Shown here piece after piece: positions 25,784 through 33,402 of a DNA stretch of 37,923 bases; positions within the stretch are counted from its first letter, which is position 1; each line of letters begins with the position of its first letter. The stretch is from the NCBI GenBank assembly GCA_030041985.1, contig JASIAM010000225.1:1-37923 (forward strand), given 5' to 3'. Below the pieces are notes generated by a model, which saw only the letters and a list, made by a program, of their open reading frames with translations, ran no database searches and was not told the origin of the DNA. This DNA is from Bryobacteraceae bacterium. GTDB lineage: Bacteria; Acidobacteriota; Terriglobia; Bryobacterales; Bryobacteraceae. Position numbers and translations under genes: made by a program.

Positions 25784-28700
25784 TTAGAAGGTGAAGCGGG
25801 CAATGATGGTGCCCGTGCGGCCCTGCAGATAAGCCGTATTGGCGGTGTAGTAGCTGCCGGGAGTATTGTACGCGTCAATCACGCCGAACCCGCCGGTGAG
25901 AATGGTGCCGTTGCCCGCGCCCCGAATCACCGGGTTCTGGGGATTCGAGGTGCTGGGAGCCGGCAGCAAAGTGCGGTTGAAGATGTTGACGAATTCCGCG
26001 CGGATGTAGAGATTGTAGGTGCGGTCCCCCCGGTGCACACGGAAATTGCGGCCTAGGTTGGCATTCTCCGTGGGCGTGCGCGGCCCTTTGAAATCCTTGT
26101 AGAGCAAGCTGGCCGCCGGGAAGCCCTCGAAGTTGTATGCCGAGGGGCAAGTCGCGTCGGTTGGACAGGACTCCCAAGCGGCGGGGTTCAGCACCTGCGT
26201 GGTTAAGGGACTGAAGGTGCTGTGATCGTTGATATTCACGCCCTGGGTATACAGGGGGGCGCCGGGGACCCGAATGTCCTCGCTCGGGAGGAAATTGAGG
26301 GTGGGGCTGGTGGGCGGCGAGAGGAACATGCCGCTTTGATAATTGGAGTACCAGCCGATCTGCCAATCATTGGTAATCGCATTGGCGACCTTGGGCAAGA
26401 ACGAGGCCTTGGGGACCGTGTAAACGGCCGTCAGGTTGAAGTCAAACGTTGGGATCTGCTGCAGCGTCCACCGGGAGCCGGCCGAATTGAAGATATCCTG
26501 AGGCGTGGGCCGCACGAATCCCTGTGCCCAGGCGAAGTTGCTACCGACCTGGAGACCATGCGAGAGGCGTTTGTTGGCCCGGATTTGGAGAGCGTCATAT
26601 TTGGAATCGCCGGTTGGGGAGGTGCTGGGCTCGAGCGCGCCGAACTGCGGGAAGGGATAGAGCGCGCTCTGCAGCGAGCTGGACAAGGGGAAACCGGTGT
26701 ACGGAATCGGCAGTTTGACCCCACGCGAAGCCAGCGCAGACTGCACCTGGGGGCTGCTGAGCGGCTGCTGCAGCAGCAGATAGTCATTGTAGTTGCTGTA
26801 TGTCGAGCTGGGGCAGACCCCGCCTCCACTGCTGCAGGGGCCGGTCCCTGGATACGGATAGAGTCCAAATGAAGCGTACTCCGCGGGAGAGGTTTGGCTG
26901 AGGTAGCCCAGAGGCCCGCCTCCAACGTTGTTAAGCCACACCGCACGGTTGCCTACATAGGAAGCTTCCACCACGAAGTCCCGGGTCAACTCGCGCTGGA
27001 TACTCACGCTCCATTGATTGATGCGCGGGGGCCGGTTTTCATTGGGATCGGACACAAAGGGATCCGAGACGCCTGGTATGCCAACCACACCTAGGGTGGA
27101 GGGGTAGACGCTCGCGTTGGTGACGGGCCAGACCGGCTGCACGATGGCGCCGGGAGTGGAGATGTTGAGGTACTGCGCATTGTTCGGAAGGGGAGCCAGA
27201 GGGTAAATGCCACTCGTGCCTACCACGGCGCCGGCGGGGTTCGATACGAACTGATAATTGATTCCCCATCCCCCGCGGAATACCGTTTTGGGAGTGAGTT
27301 GATAAGCAGCGCTCACTCGCGGCCCGATGCCGTACGGATAAGCGGGTTGATAAAAGGGGCAATTGCACGTGCTGGCGTACTCCACAGCGCCGGGGTGGCC
27401 GCCGGCATTGGCATTGGGTGCAGTTTCATCTAACTGACCCAGGCGCCCGTAGGTTTCATGCTCCGGCGTATTGTAGTCCCAGCGGAGGCCATAATTGAGG
27501 GTCAGCCTGCGGGTCACTTTCCAGGAGTCCTGAAGGAACAGGCCCCAGGTCTGATTGCCTTCGCGGTAGAACTCATTGGGGGTTTGCGTGGTCGAGCTAT
27601 AGTCGCCGAGCAGAAAACTCGCATAGCCGAAGCCCTGGGTAAATCCATTGAAACTCGCCGTGGGTGTAAAGGGTTCTGAAGTTGGCCCAACGCCGGTAGC
27701 AAGCGTAACTCCGGCGATCGTTCCCGTGAGGTTTTGCTCCAGGTACATCTCGGCGCCTAGTTTGTAGGTGTGGTTGCCGTGGACCCATGTCGCATTGGCA
27801 TTGAAGCTAGGTTTCTCTTCGTAGCTCTGCGACTGGATCTGATCAGCGGTACCGACGGTTTGCATGCCGCCGTAGCCCGCGCATCCAGTGGCGCCGAAGC
27901 CGGGAGGTGGCACGCACATGCCGCTGACTGAGGGAAATTGGCGATCCTGGACAAACCCGGTGAGATCGAACTGGGAGGGCTGGAAATTAAGGAAAGGCGC
28001 GCGGTCGCTGAAACTGGTGTGATAGTAGCCCGCACCCAAGTGCAAAAGTAGCGTGGGCGTCAGCGTGCGGTCGTAGTTCAGGCGGGTCGTCCAGGTGGGG
28101 ATGAAAGTGCCACGATACTGGCCGATTTCCAAGGGGAGACCATCCGCATTACCGTACGGAGAGGCCACCTGACTCTGGGTATTGATTCTCGACCAGTAAA
28201 ACGACAACTTATCCTTCGAGGAGATAATCTGATCCATCTTCAGCGAAGGAATAGAGGTATATCGATGCCCGTAGCTGACTCCTGCATAGTTGCCCGTCAG
28301 GTTGGCATTCTGCGCCTCTGGGAAGAGGTTTTGGAAGGCAATGGAACTGGCTGCGAAGCGGCTCTGGGGAATGACATTGTTAGGAAACGGCAGCGCGTAC
28401 ATCAAGCCGTTAGCGGCAGTAGCGCGGGATTGCGGATCGTAGATTTCATTCGCGAACGTCGGGTTGCCCGCCGGGTCTGTGAAGCCCGCGCCGCCCAAGG
28501 GTGTGGTCGGAATGCCGTAGGCTCCGCAGAGACTGCACGTGCCGTTGGCGGAAATCGCCGAGAAATCGCCCGTCCGCATGGCAGCCGTAGGCACCGTGTC
28601 GGTGAATTGGTATGTATTGTTCTCCAGGTACTCCTCATACGCCCAGAAGAAAAAGGTCTTGTCGTGGCCATTGTAGAGTTTGGGAATCACCACCGGGCCG

Positions 28701-29605
28701 CCTAAGGTGCCGCCAAAATCGTTGCGGCGGTTGATGGGGCGCACTTTTCCCCCCTCACCGTTGCTGGTGAACGGATCAGCGGCGTTCAGGTCTTCATTCA
28801 CGAAGTAGTCGAAAAGGGTGCCATGGTACTGATTGGTGCCGGACTTCATGGTCATGTTAAGGACGGCGCTGCCCGCCTGTCCAAACTCAGGCGCATAATT
28901 GCTGGATTGAACCGCGACTTCCTGAATCGAGTCGGCATTCGGCTGAGCCATCTGCGTGTAAACGTAATTGCCCATCATGCGCGAGGTGGCGTCCTGGCCT
29001 TCGATGCGCATGGTTTCGGTGAGCACGAAGCCCGACCCTCCGCCCAATCCATTCACCACGAATGGATTTCCGGCGCTGTACCCGGTCACGCCGGGGAGCG
29101 TTTCCAGTACGTTGTACGGATTGCGGACTCCGGAGGTGCCGGAATTGACTGTCCCAACGCCCAGCATCGGGAGGTCCTGCATCTGCTCGAGAGTGACATT
29201 GTCGCTCACTTCGCCGCTCTCCGTCTTGAGCTGCGAGGCCTCGGCCTCAACGGTAACGGTTTCCGTGGCGGCGCCGACTTGGAGAGCGATGTCTTCCTTC
29301 AGAACCTGTGTCGCCGCAATCGCCAGATTGGTGTGGGTATAAGTCTTGAATCCTTGGGCCTTGGCAGTGATTGTGTAATTGCCGACCGGCAAGTTGGTAA
29401 CGGCATAATTGCCGGCGGCGGTGGAAGCGCCGGAGTACACCGCTCCGGTGTCCGTGTTCGTGGCTTGTACAGTCACTCCCGGGATCACAAGTCCTGTGGG
29501 ATCGGTAATGGTACCAGTAATCGTACCTGTCGCTCCCTGGCCGAACACCAGCGAAACGGCAAACCCCAGCAACGCTACTAAGCGCAGAGCCGAGCCAATG
29601 CGCAT
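25784..29605 (-). CDS. TonB-dependent receptor B, Oar-like, with carboxypeptidase-regulatory domain
   Basis: This 1273-residue paralogue of receptor A has the same domain order. A signal peptide ends near SLVFGQG. The carboxypeptidase-regulatory-like domain follows (GTITGTITDPTGLVIPGVTV), then an ETVTVEAEA TonB-box-like stretch and a plug with TMRIEGQDATSRMMG and PEFGQAGSAVLNMTMKSG. A large barrel ends in GTIIARFTF. Long barrel stretches are almost identical to receptor A (for example TPTLLLHLGAGYYHTSFSDR), while surface-loop regions differ, suggesting related but not identical ligands. The start at 29605 has AGGAGG seven bases upstream. It is followed within 20 bases by the exported methyltransferase-like gene. 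Confidence 0.92.
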   Translation of the reverse strand: MRIGSALRLVALLGFAVSLVFGQGATGTITGTITDPTGLVIPGVTVQATNTDTGAVYSGASTAAGNYAVTNLPVGNYTITAKAQGFKTYTHTNLAIAATQVLKEDIALQVGAATETVTVEAEASQLKTESGEVSDNVTLEQMQDLPMLGVGTVNSGTSGVRNPYNVLETLPGVTGYSAGNPFVVNGLGGGSGFVLTETMRIEGQDATSRMMGNYVYTQMAQPNADSIQEVAVQSSNYAPEFGQAGSAVLNMTMKSGTNQYHGTLFDYFVNEDLNAADPFTSNGEGGKVRPINRRNDFGGTLGGPVVIPKLYNGHDKTFFFWAYEEYLENNTYQFTDTVPTAAMRTGDFSAISANGTCSLCGAYGIPTTPLGGAGFTDPAGNPTFANEIYDPQSRATAANGLMYALPFPNNVIPQSRFAASSIAFQNLFPEAQNANLTGNYAGVSYGHRYTSIPSLKMDQIISSKDKLSFYWSRINTQSQVASPYGNADGLPLEIGQYRGTFIPTWTTRLNYDRTLTPTLLLHLGAGYYHTSFSDRAPFLNFQPSQFDLTGFVQDRQFPSVSGMCVPPPGFGATGCAGYGGMQTVGTADQIQSQSYEEKPSFNANATWVHGNHTYKLGAEMYLEQNLTGTIAGVTLATGVGPTSEPFTPTASFNGFTQGFGYASFLLGDYSSTTQTPNEFYREGNQTWGLFLQDSWKVTRRLTLNYGLRWDYNTPEHETYGRLGQLDETAPNANAGGHPGAVEYASTCNCPFYQPAYPYGIGPRVSAAYQLTPKTVFRGGWGINYQFVSNPAGAVVGTSGIYPLAPLPNNAQYLNISTPGAIVQPVWPVTNASVYPSTLGVVGIPGVSDPFVSDPNENRPPRINQWSVSIQRELTRDFVVEASYVGNRAVWLNNVGGGPLGYLSQTSPAEYASFGLYPYPGTGPCSSGGGVCPSSTYSNYNDYLLLQQPLSSPQVQSALASRGVKLPIPYTGFPLSSSLQSALYPFPQFGALEPSTSPTGDSKYDALQIRANKRLSHGLQVGSNFAWAQGFVRPTPQDIFNSAGSRWTLQQIPTFDFNLTAVYTVPKASFLPKVANAITNDWQIGWYSNYQSGMFLSPPTSPTLNFLPSEDIRVPGAPLYTQGVNINDHSTFSPLTTQVLNPAAWESCPTDATCPSAYNFEGFPAASLLYKDFKGPRTPTENANLGRNFRVHRGDRTYNLYIRAEFVNIFNRTLLPAPSTSNPQNPVIRGAGNGTILTGGFGVIDAYNTPGSYYTANTAYLQGRTGTIIARFTF

Positions 29606-29682
29606 CAGACTACCTCCTGAAAAATCGAGTTGTACCCCGTATCGCGCAGCAAAAAACGCGTAAAAGCGAATAAGGTGGGAGC

Positions 29683-29711
29683 ATCATATCGTTGTCGTTC
29701 ATCTGTGTCAA
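29683..29711 (-). promoter_or_regulatory. Promoter of TonB-dependent receptor B
   Basis: On the minus strand a consensus TTGACA (29706-29711) and TATGAT (29683-29688) are separated by exactly 17 bases. They lie about 77 bases before the start codon. This is the best sigma70-type promoter in the window. Confidence 0.8.
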
Positions 29712-30005
29712 GCGTCACAAAGGCGTTGTCAATACGCTCAAAATGGTCTTGCAAATTAGAACTGGCAGGTGCTTTAGAATTGGCGGTGCTTGGGAACGCC
29801 GATGACGTCCGATTCCTGCCAGACACGCTGAGCGCGCAGCGCTACAAACAGATCGAAACCGCGCTCCAAACGTTGGAATCGGCAGCCCACAAGGTTGCGG
29901 CAGGCGCAACGGAAATTCCAGGAAATAGGATGCAGCACAGCAGCGAGTGCGAGCGCGTCGATTCGCAGAGGATCGTGCACTGGCAGACGCTGAAAACCTT
30001 TGCCA

Positions 30006-30079
30006 GCCGCAGATAAACGCAGATCAACACGGATAAATTCTCTGTTCTCCATCCGCGTTCCTCTGTGTTCCTCTGCGGC
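30006..30079. repeat. Long imperfect palindrome built from GCAGA/AAC units
   Basis: Two 29-base arms (30006-30034 and 30051-30079) are complementary apart from regularly spaced mismatches. The left arm reads GCCGCAGA, AAC, CAGA, AAC, CGGAT and the right arm mirrors it. The spacer is 16 bases. It lies 24 bases after the stop of the minus-strand gene ending at 30104. There is no T-run, so it is more likely a dispersed repeat or an RNA-stabilising structure than a simple terminator. Confidence 0.75.
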
Positions 30080-30103
30080 CAAACATCTTTCCGCACACAC
30101 GCG

Positions 30104-30721
30104 CTACCGCAGCCGCCGCGCCCGCTCGTAATCCTCTTTTAGTTTGGCGGTGATCTTATCGGCCACGTCCGCGCTCGCGCCGTGGAACTTCGCGCCTTGG
30201 CTTTCCTGTGTCGTCGACCAGATCACGTCGCCATCTTTATTTACCAGCCGCACGGCCGCAATGGCTTCGTGGCGGCGCTCCGCGTCATGATCGGATTCGC
30301 TTTCGCCGAGTCCCAGGCCCCCAGTGGTCTGCCGGCCGTACCTGCCGTCCTGCCGCACACCGAAATTGCTGTGCGTGTTGAGGCTGTCGGAAGAGTTATG
30401 CACCTCGGTAAACACCAGGTCCTCCGCAGCGCCTTTCAGCGTGGCATCGGCGTGGTCCGGGTTTTCCGTGAGGATGTACAGCTTAGCGCCATCGAGCGCC
30501 GCCACCAGAATATCGTGCATCTGGGCTGCGGTTTCTCCGCCGGTCAAGTGGTCTACGTAAATACGGCGAATCGTCGTCAATTGCCGCAATCCGGATTCTT
30601 CTACCGTCATCGGCATTTGCGAAAACGTGAAACCCGGGCCAGGAGACAGGGGCGTCGGCGCACCGCCCGGTTCCGCCGCGAAAATCACTCCACTGAACAC
30701 TAAGATCAAAGCCGTCTTCAT
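30104..30721 (-). CDS. Exported protein of unknown function (205 aa)
   Basis: The protein starts with a signal peptide (MKTALILVFSGVIFAAEPGG). It contains IRRIYVDHLTGGETAAQMHD followed by ILVAALDGAKLYILTE, then DATLKGAAEDLVF and, near the end, AIAAVRLVNKDGDVIWSTTQ. The pattern of a name-like strand, a helix, 'ADA-L-G' and 'VRLV-x-DG-x-x-W' recalls CsgG/LpoB-type periplasmic proteins, but I cannot assign it firmly. A Gly/His/Asp-rich segment with GRYGRQTTGGLGLGESESDH lies in the middle. The ATG at 30721 has AGGAGGG about ten bases upstream. It follows the next gene by 13 bases, so both are probably co-transcribed. Confidence 0.75.
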   Translation of the reverse strand: MKTALILVFSGVIFAAEPGGAPTPLSPGPGFTFSQMPMTVEESGLRQLTTIRRIYVDHLTGGETAAQMHDILVAALDGAKLYILTENPDHADATLKGAAEDLVFTEVHNSSDSLNTHSNFGVRQDGRYGRQTTGGLGLGESESDHDAERRHEAIAAVRLVNKDGDVIWSTTQESQGAKFHGASADVADKITAKLKEDYERARRLR

Positions 30722-30734
30722 CAATCGCACCCTC

Positions 30735-31208
30735 CTATTGCCCGCTTTGGCGTGCATCATTATCCTGGTAGTCCACGCGGCGGCCGGTCCGCGCCTCGAG
30801 ACTGGCGAGGAGCGAACGGACATCGCCTTTGTCCACCCGGAACACCAGTGCCTGCTGTTTATCTTCCGGATCGCTGTAGCCGATCGTCACGAAGTGCTTC
30901 CGCGACTTGGCGAACAAAAACACCGGCGAAATCAGTACCGCCGCTACGTAATGGCGCGATACGTTTTGCCCATATTCCAGGGTGTTTACTTTGCCATAGG
31001 GGATGCGCACTTCTTCCTGGCTGCTGCGCAGGACGAGCGCGCCCATATCGCTAAAATCAAGCTGTGCGCCGGTATTGGCGCTGATTTCGGGAAGAGTGCT
31101 GCCAATCAATTCCGCATGAAAACCCGGCTCGCGAGCCGGGAGGCACTGAGTGAGCAGAAACCCGCCCACCAGCCCAAAACAAAGGCGCAAAGGACAAAGG
31201 CGCAACAT
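30735..31208 (-). CDS. Exported small protein of unknown function (157 aa)
   Basis: The N-terminus is a signal peptide (RLCFGLVGGFLLTQCLPARE). The mature part is beta-rich: QLDFSDMGALVLRSSQEEVR, IPYGKVNTLEYGQNVSRHYV, a hydrophobic AAVLISPVFLFAKSRKHFVT, and QALVFRVDKGDVRSLLASLE, a strand followed by a helix. Seven strands capped by a helix would fit a PH/GRAM-like domain, but this is only a structural guess. The sequence LLTQC is a poor lipobox, so I do not call it a lipoprotein. It is the upstream member of a two-gene unit with the 205-residue exported protein. Confidence 0.7.
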   Translation of the reverse strand: MLRLCPLRLCFGLVGGFLLTQCLPAREPGFHAELIGSTLPEISANTGAQLDFSDMGALVLRSSQEEVRIPYGKVNTLEYGQNVSRHYVAAVLISPVFLFAKSRKHFVTIGYSDPEDKQQALVFRVDKGDVRSLLASLEARTGRRVDYQDNDARQSGQ

Positions 31209-31625
31209 GCTTTTGCAGAGTTAGTGCGCGTGCAAAGTGAGGCTCTCAGGTTTCTTGCGGATAATTACCTCCGATACGCTCTTTTTAAGGGCTCGCTATC
31301 CCGCCAAACGGATCGGATCTCCGGGCCGATAACCGGTCCAGGCCACGGGTGGTTACATTCTCGCCCCAGTGCTCCGGCGCGCTCTGGTTTGGTTGGTCCG
31401 TTCGGGGTGCGAATTGCGGGGTAATCATCGAACGTTGACGGTGAGTGACGTGCTAGACTCAAAGTGGCTTTGGATTCCTCTCGTGTCGTTTGAATCCGCT
31501 TAGCGTGCTCGTAAGGTTCAATGTGACCTCGGCATGACACTCAACCGATAGGCCAGGAAAGCCGCTGGTATCATACATCGGCACGCCTGGAAGAATGTGG
31601 CCGTTTGGGGCCGTAAAGAGGACAT
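31209..31625. other. Divergent intergenic region without a visible gene
   Basis: About 420 bases separate the divergent small genes. No frame on either strand looks like real protein. A TATCAT at 31569-31574 could be a -10 element for the plus-strand genes, but no matching -35 is visible. Confidence 0.4.
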
Positions 31626-31808
31626 TTGGATACTTTTAATAAACGCCAAAAGGAAATGCGGCGGCTGGATCGGCAAAAGGAAAAGGCCGAGCGCCGGCTG
31701 CAGCGAAAACAGAATCGTGCAGGTTCGGCAGGCGATACGCCGCCGGGTGATGCCCCAGAGGCCGATCCCGATTCCTTACCAGCAGTCGAACCAACCACCA
31801 ACGCGTAG
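31626..31808 (+). CDS. Small highly charged helical protein (60 aa)
   Basis: The 60-residue protein has an almost uninterrupted charged helix at its N-terminus (DTFNKRQKEMRRLDRQKEKA, then ERRLQRKQNRA), probably a short coiled coil, and an acidic, proline-rich tail (GDTPPGDAPEADPDSLPAVE). It starts with TTG, preceded by AAGAGG seven bases upstream. The composition suggests binding to nucleic acid or ribosomes through the basic helix, but I know of no established function. It is 54 bases upstream of another small unknown gene on the same strand. Confidence 0.6.
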   Translation: MDTFNKRQKEMRRLDRQKEKAERRLQRKQNRAGSAGDTPPGDAPEADPDSLPAVEPTTNA

Positions 31809-31862
31809 CTGTTGACATTCAGGCTGCCGCGGGCTTGGCTGCCAATTCCGAAAGGAGGCGAA

Positions 31863-32171
31863 ATGGAAGTCAGGTACCAGGGATTTGCACAGCGACAAAG
31901 TGCGCGGGCATACCAGTTCGATGTGGTAAAGAAGGGTGAGCCGTCCCATCGGTTCATCGTTACGGTGGATCTATCCCTGTTCCGCGCCTACGGCGTCCTC
32001 ATCCAGGAAGGGCTATCTCTCTGCTCCAGTAAACTCGTGGCAGACCTGGAAAGAAACTTTGCCGGGCCCCACGAGCTTACCGCCGAGGATTTGCGCGCCT
32101 ACGTGAATGCCCGCTCGCTCGCCGAGGCGAAACGGGCCGAGATGCGCAAGACTCCCCGGCGGCGGATCTGA
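31863..32171 (+). CDS. Small protein of unknown function (102 aa)
   Basis: The protein has a beta-rich N-terminal half (MEVRYQGFAQRQSARAYQFD, then HRFIVTVDLSLFRAYGVLIQ) and a helical, basic C-terminal half (SLAEAKRAEMRKTPRRRI). It has no signal peptide or membrane segment. The ATG at 31863 has an excellent AAAGGAGG site ending six bases upstream, which rules out the in-frame ATG at 31812. I do not recognise a named family. It is probably transcribed together with the 60-residue charged protein. Confidence 0.7.
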   Translation: MEVRYQGFAQRQSARAYQFDVVKKGEPSHRFIVTVDLSLFRAYGVLIQEGLSLCSSKLVADLERNFAGPHELTAEDLRAYVNARSLAEAKRAEMRKTPRRRI

Positions 32172-32230
32172 GAATTCTCCGGTAAGCGCGCGGGATATTT
32201 GCGTTTCTCGACTGGGCGGCAGCCGTGCCT

Positions 32231-33244
32231 CTACGAGTGATCAAGAATAATCTTCAGACGCCGCTCCGCTCCATCGTCAACCAAGGTGAGGGCTTGCTCC
32301 AGCCGGTCGAGTGGCATGCGGTGCGTGACCAGCGGCTCGAGCTGTACGCTGCCGCGCTCCATCAACCTGATGATATCCGCAAAATCCTCGGGTTTGGCGG
32401 CGCGGGCATTGCGGAGGGTCAGTTCTTTGAAATAGAGATCGTAGAAGGGCAAGGCGGCCTCGCGCGCGCTCATGATGCCGAACAGCAGTAACTGGCCTCC
32501 GAAGCGGGCCATCCGAATTGATTCCGCCACGCATGGGAGGACGCCGGTGGATTCGATCACCACATCCGCGCCGCGGCCGCCAGTTGCTGCGAGCACCTGA
32601 GAAACGGCTCCTGCGCCGGCTTCAATCGTGATGTCCGCACCCAGGGCGCGAGCCATTTCGTTTTTGAAGCGGCTGCGGCTGATGCCGATGACTACGCTGG
32701 CGCCGCGCGCCTTTGCGAGTTGGACATGCAACTGGCCGGACACCCCCAGCCCGATCACCGCCACCGATTCGCCGGCAAATACAGGCGTGAGCCGCTGGGC
32801 GTGCAGGCAAGTGGTGGCTACCTGCAGCAGCGGCGCGATGCGATTGGGAATGGAATCGGGCAGACGGAAGGCTTGCGTGGCGGGAACAGCCGCATATTCG
32901 GCGAAGCCCCCATCACAATCGCGGCCGATCAGCTTGCCATGAGGGCACAGATTCGTCTGGCCCTTGCGGCAGTGGAAGCATTGGCCGCAATACAGAACCG
33001 GATCGATGATGACGCGATCGCCGCGCGCCAGTCCGCTTGCCTCGCTCGCTACCACCTCCCCGGCCAACTCATGCCCCATCACCAGCGGATACTGCACGGG
33101 AATGGCGCCGTTAAAAATCTTCCAATCCGTGCCGCAGAGTCCGCTATGGGTGATGCGCACGAGCACATCGCCGGCGCGGGGGGCGGGGCGCGCGATGTCG
33201 TCCGGCGCCAGTTGGCCGGGCGCCCGCAGCACTATGGCATGCAT
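32231..33244 (-). CDS. Zinc-dependent medium-chain alcohol/polyol dehydrogenase
   Basis: The 337-residue protein has the MDR plan. Catalytic zinc ligands are Cys37 in GLCGTD and His58-Glu59 in MGHELAGEV. Four cysteines at 86, 89, 92 and 100 (CGQCFHCRKGQTNLC) bind the structural zinc. The Rossmann loop VIGLGVSGQ follows near 164-172. This resembles sorbitol, threonine or L-iditol dehydrogenases; the substrate cannot be decided. It oxidises a secondary alcohol with NAD(P)+. The ATG at 33244 has no clear ribosome site. It ends 59 bases from the convergent small gene and diverges from zwf. Confidence 0.88.
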   Translation of the reverse strand: MHAIVLRAPGQLAPDDIARPAPRAGDVLVRITHSGLCGTDWKIFNGAIPVQYPLVMGHELAGEVVASEASGLARGDRVIIDPVLYCGQCFHCRKGQTNLCPHGKLIGRDCDGGFAEYAAVPATQAFRLPDSIPNRIAPLLQVATTCLHAQRLTPVFAGESVAVIGLGVSGQLHVQLAKARGASVVIGISRSRFKNEMARALGADITIEAGAGAVSQVLAATGGRGADVVIESTGVLPCVAESIRMARFGGQLLLFGIMSAREAALPFYDLYFKELTLRNARAAKPEDFADIIRLMERGSVQLEPLVTHRMPLDRLEQALTLVDDGAERRLKIILDHS

Positions 33245-33250
33245 GGCAAG

Positions 33251-33285
33251 AAGCTCTCAACTATCTGCAGTCAGCTTTCAGCTAC
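33251..33285. repeat. Degenerate heptamer repeat upstream of the zinc dehydrogenase
   Basis: Units CAACTAT, CTGCAGT, CAGCTTT and CAGCTAC resemble the TTATCAG-type repeats but are more diverged. Unlike the others, this one lies at the 5' side of a gene. Confidence 0.35.
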
Positions 33286-33402
33286 TACGGCGGTGAATGT
33301 TGCAGCTTTATGACTGCTACGGAAATGTTTTTCTTGTAGACTTCTAATATATCGCGCGCGTCCGGGCGAGTCGCGAGGGCCTCGGCGTGCATCTATACGC
33401 AG

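Larger units (their letters stand above)
29606..30103. other. Intergenic region with promoter, palindrome and no confident gene
   Basis: This stretch of about 500 bases holds the receptor B leader and promoter at its left end and a long palindrome at its right end. Between them (29730-30000) open frames exist on both strands, but none has a ribosome site or recognisable domain. The plus-strand one contains FLPDTLSAQRYKQIETALQ, which reads like protein and could be a remnant. Confidence 0.5.

Noticed and set aside
29630-30016. A 128-codon plus-strand frame upstream of receptor B
   Set aside because: It overlaps the receptor promoter, lacks a ribosome site and shows no domain. Part of it may be a remnant, but it is not supported as a gene.
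31265-31540. A 91-codon minus-strand frame in the divergent gap
   Set aside because: No start signal, no domain, low-complexity composition.
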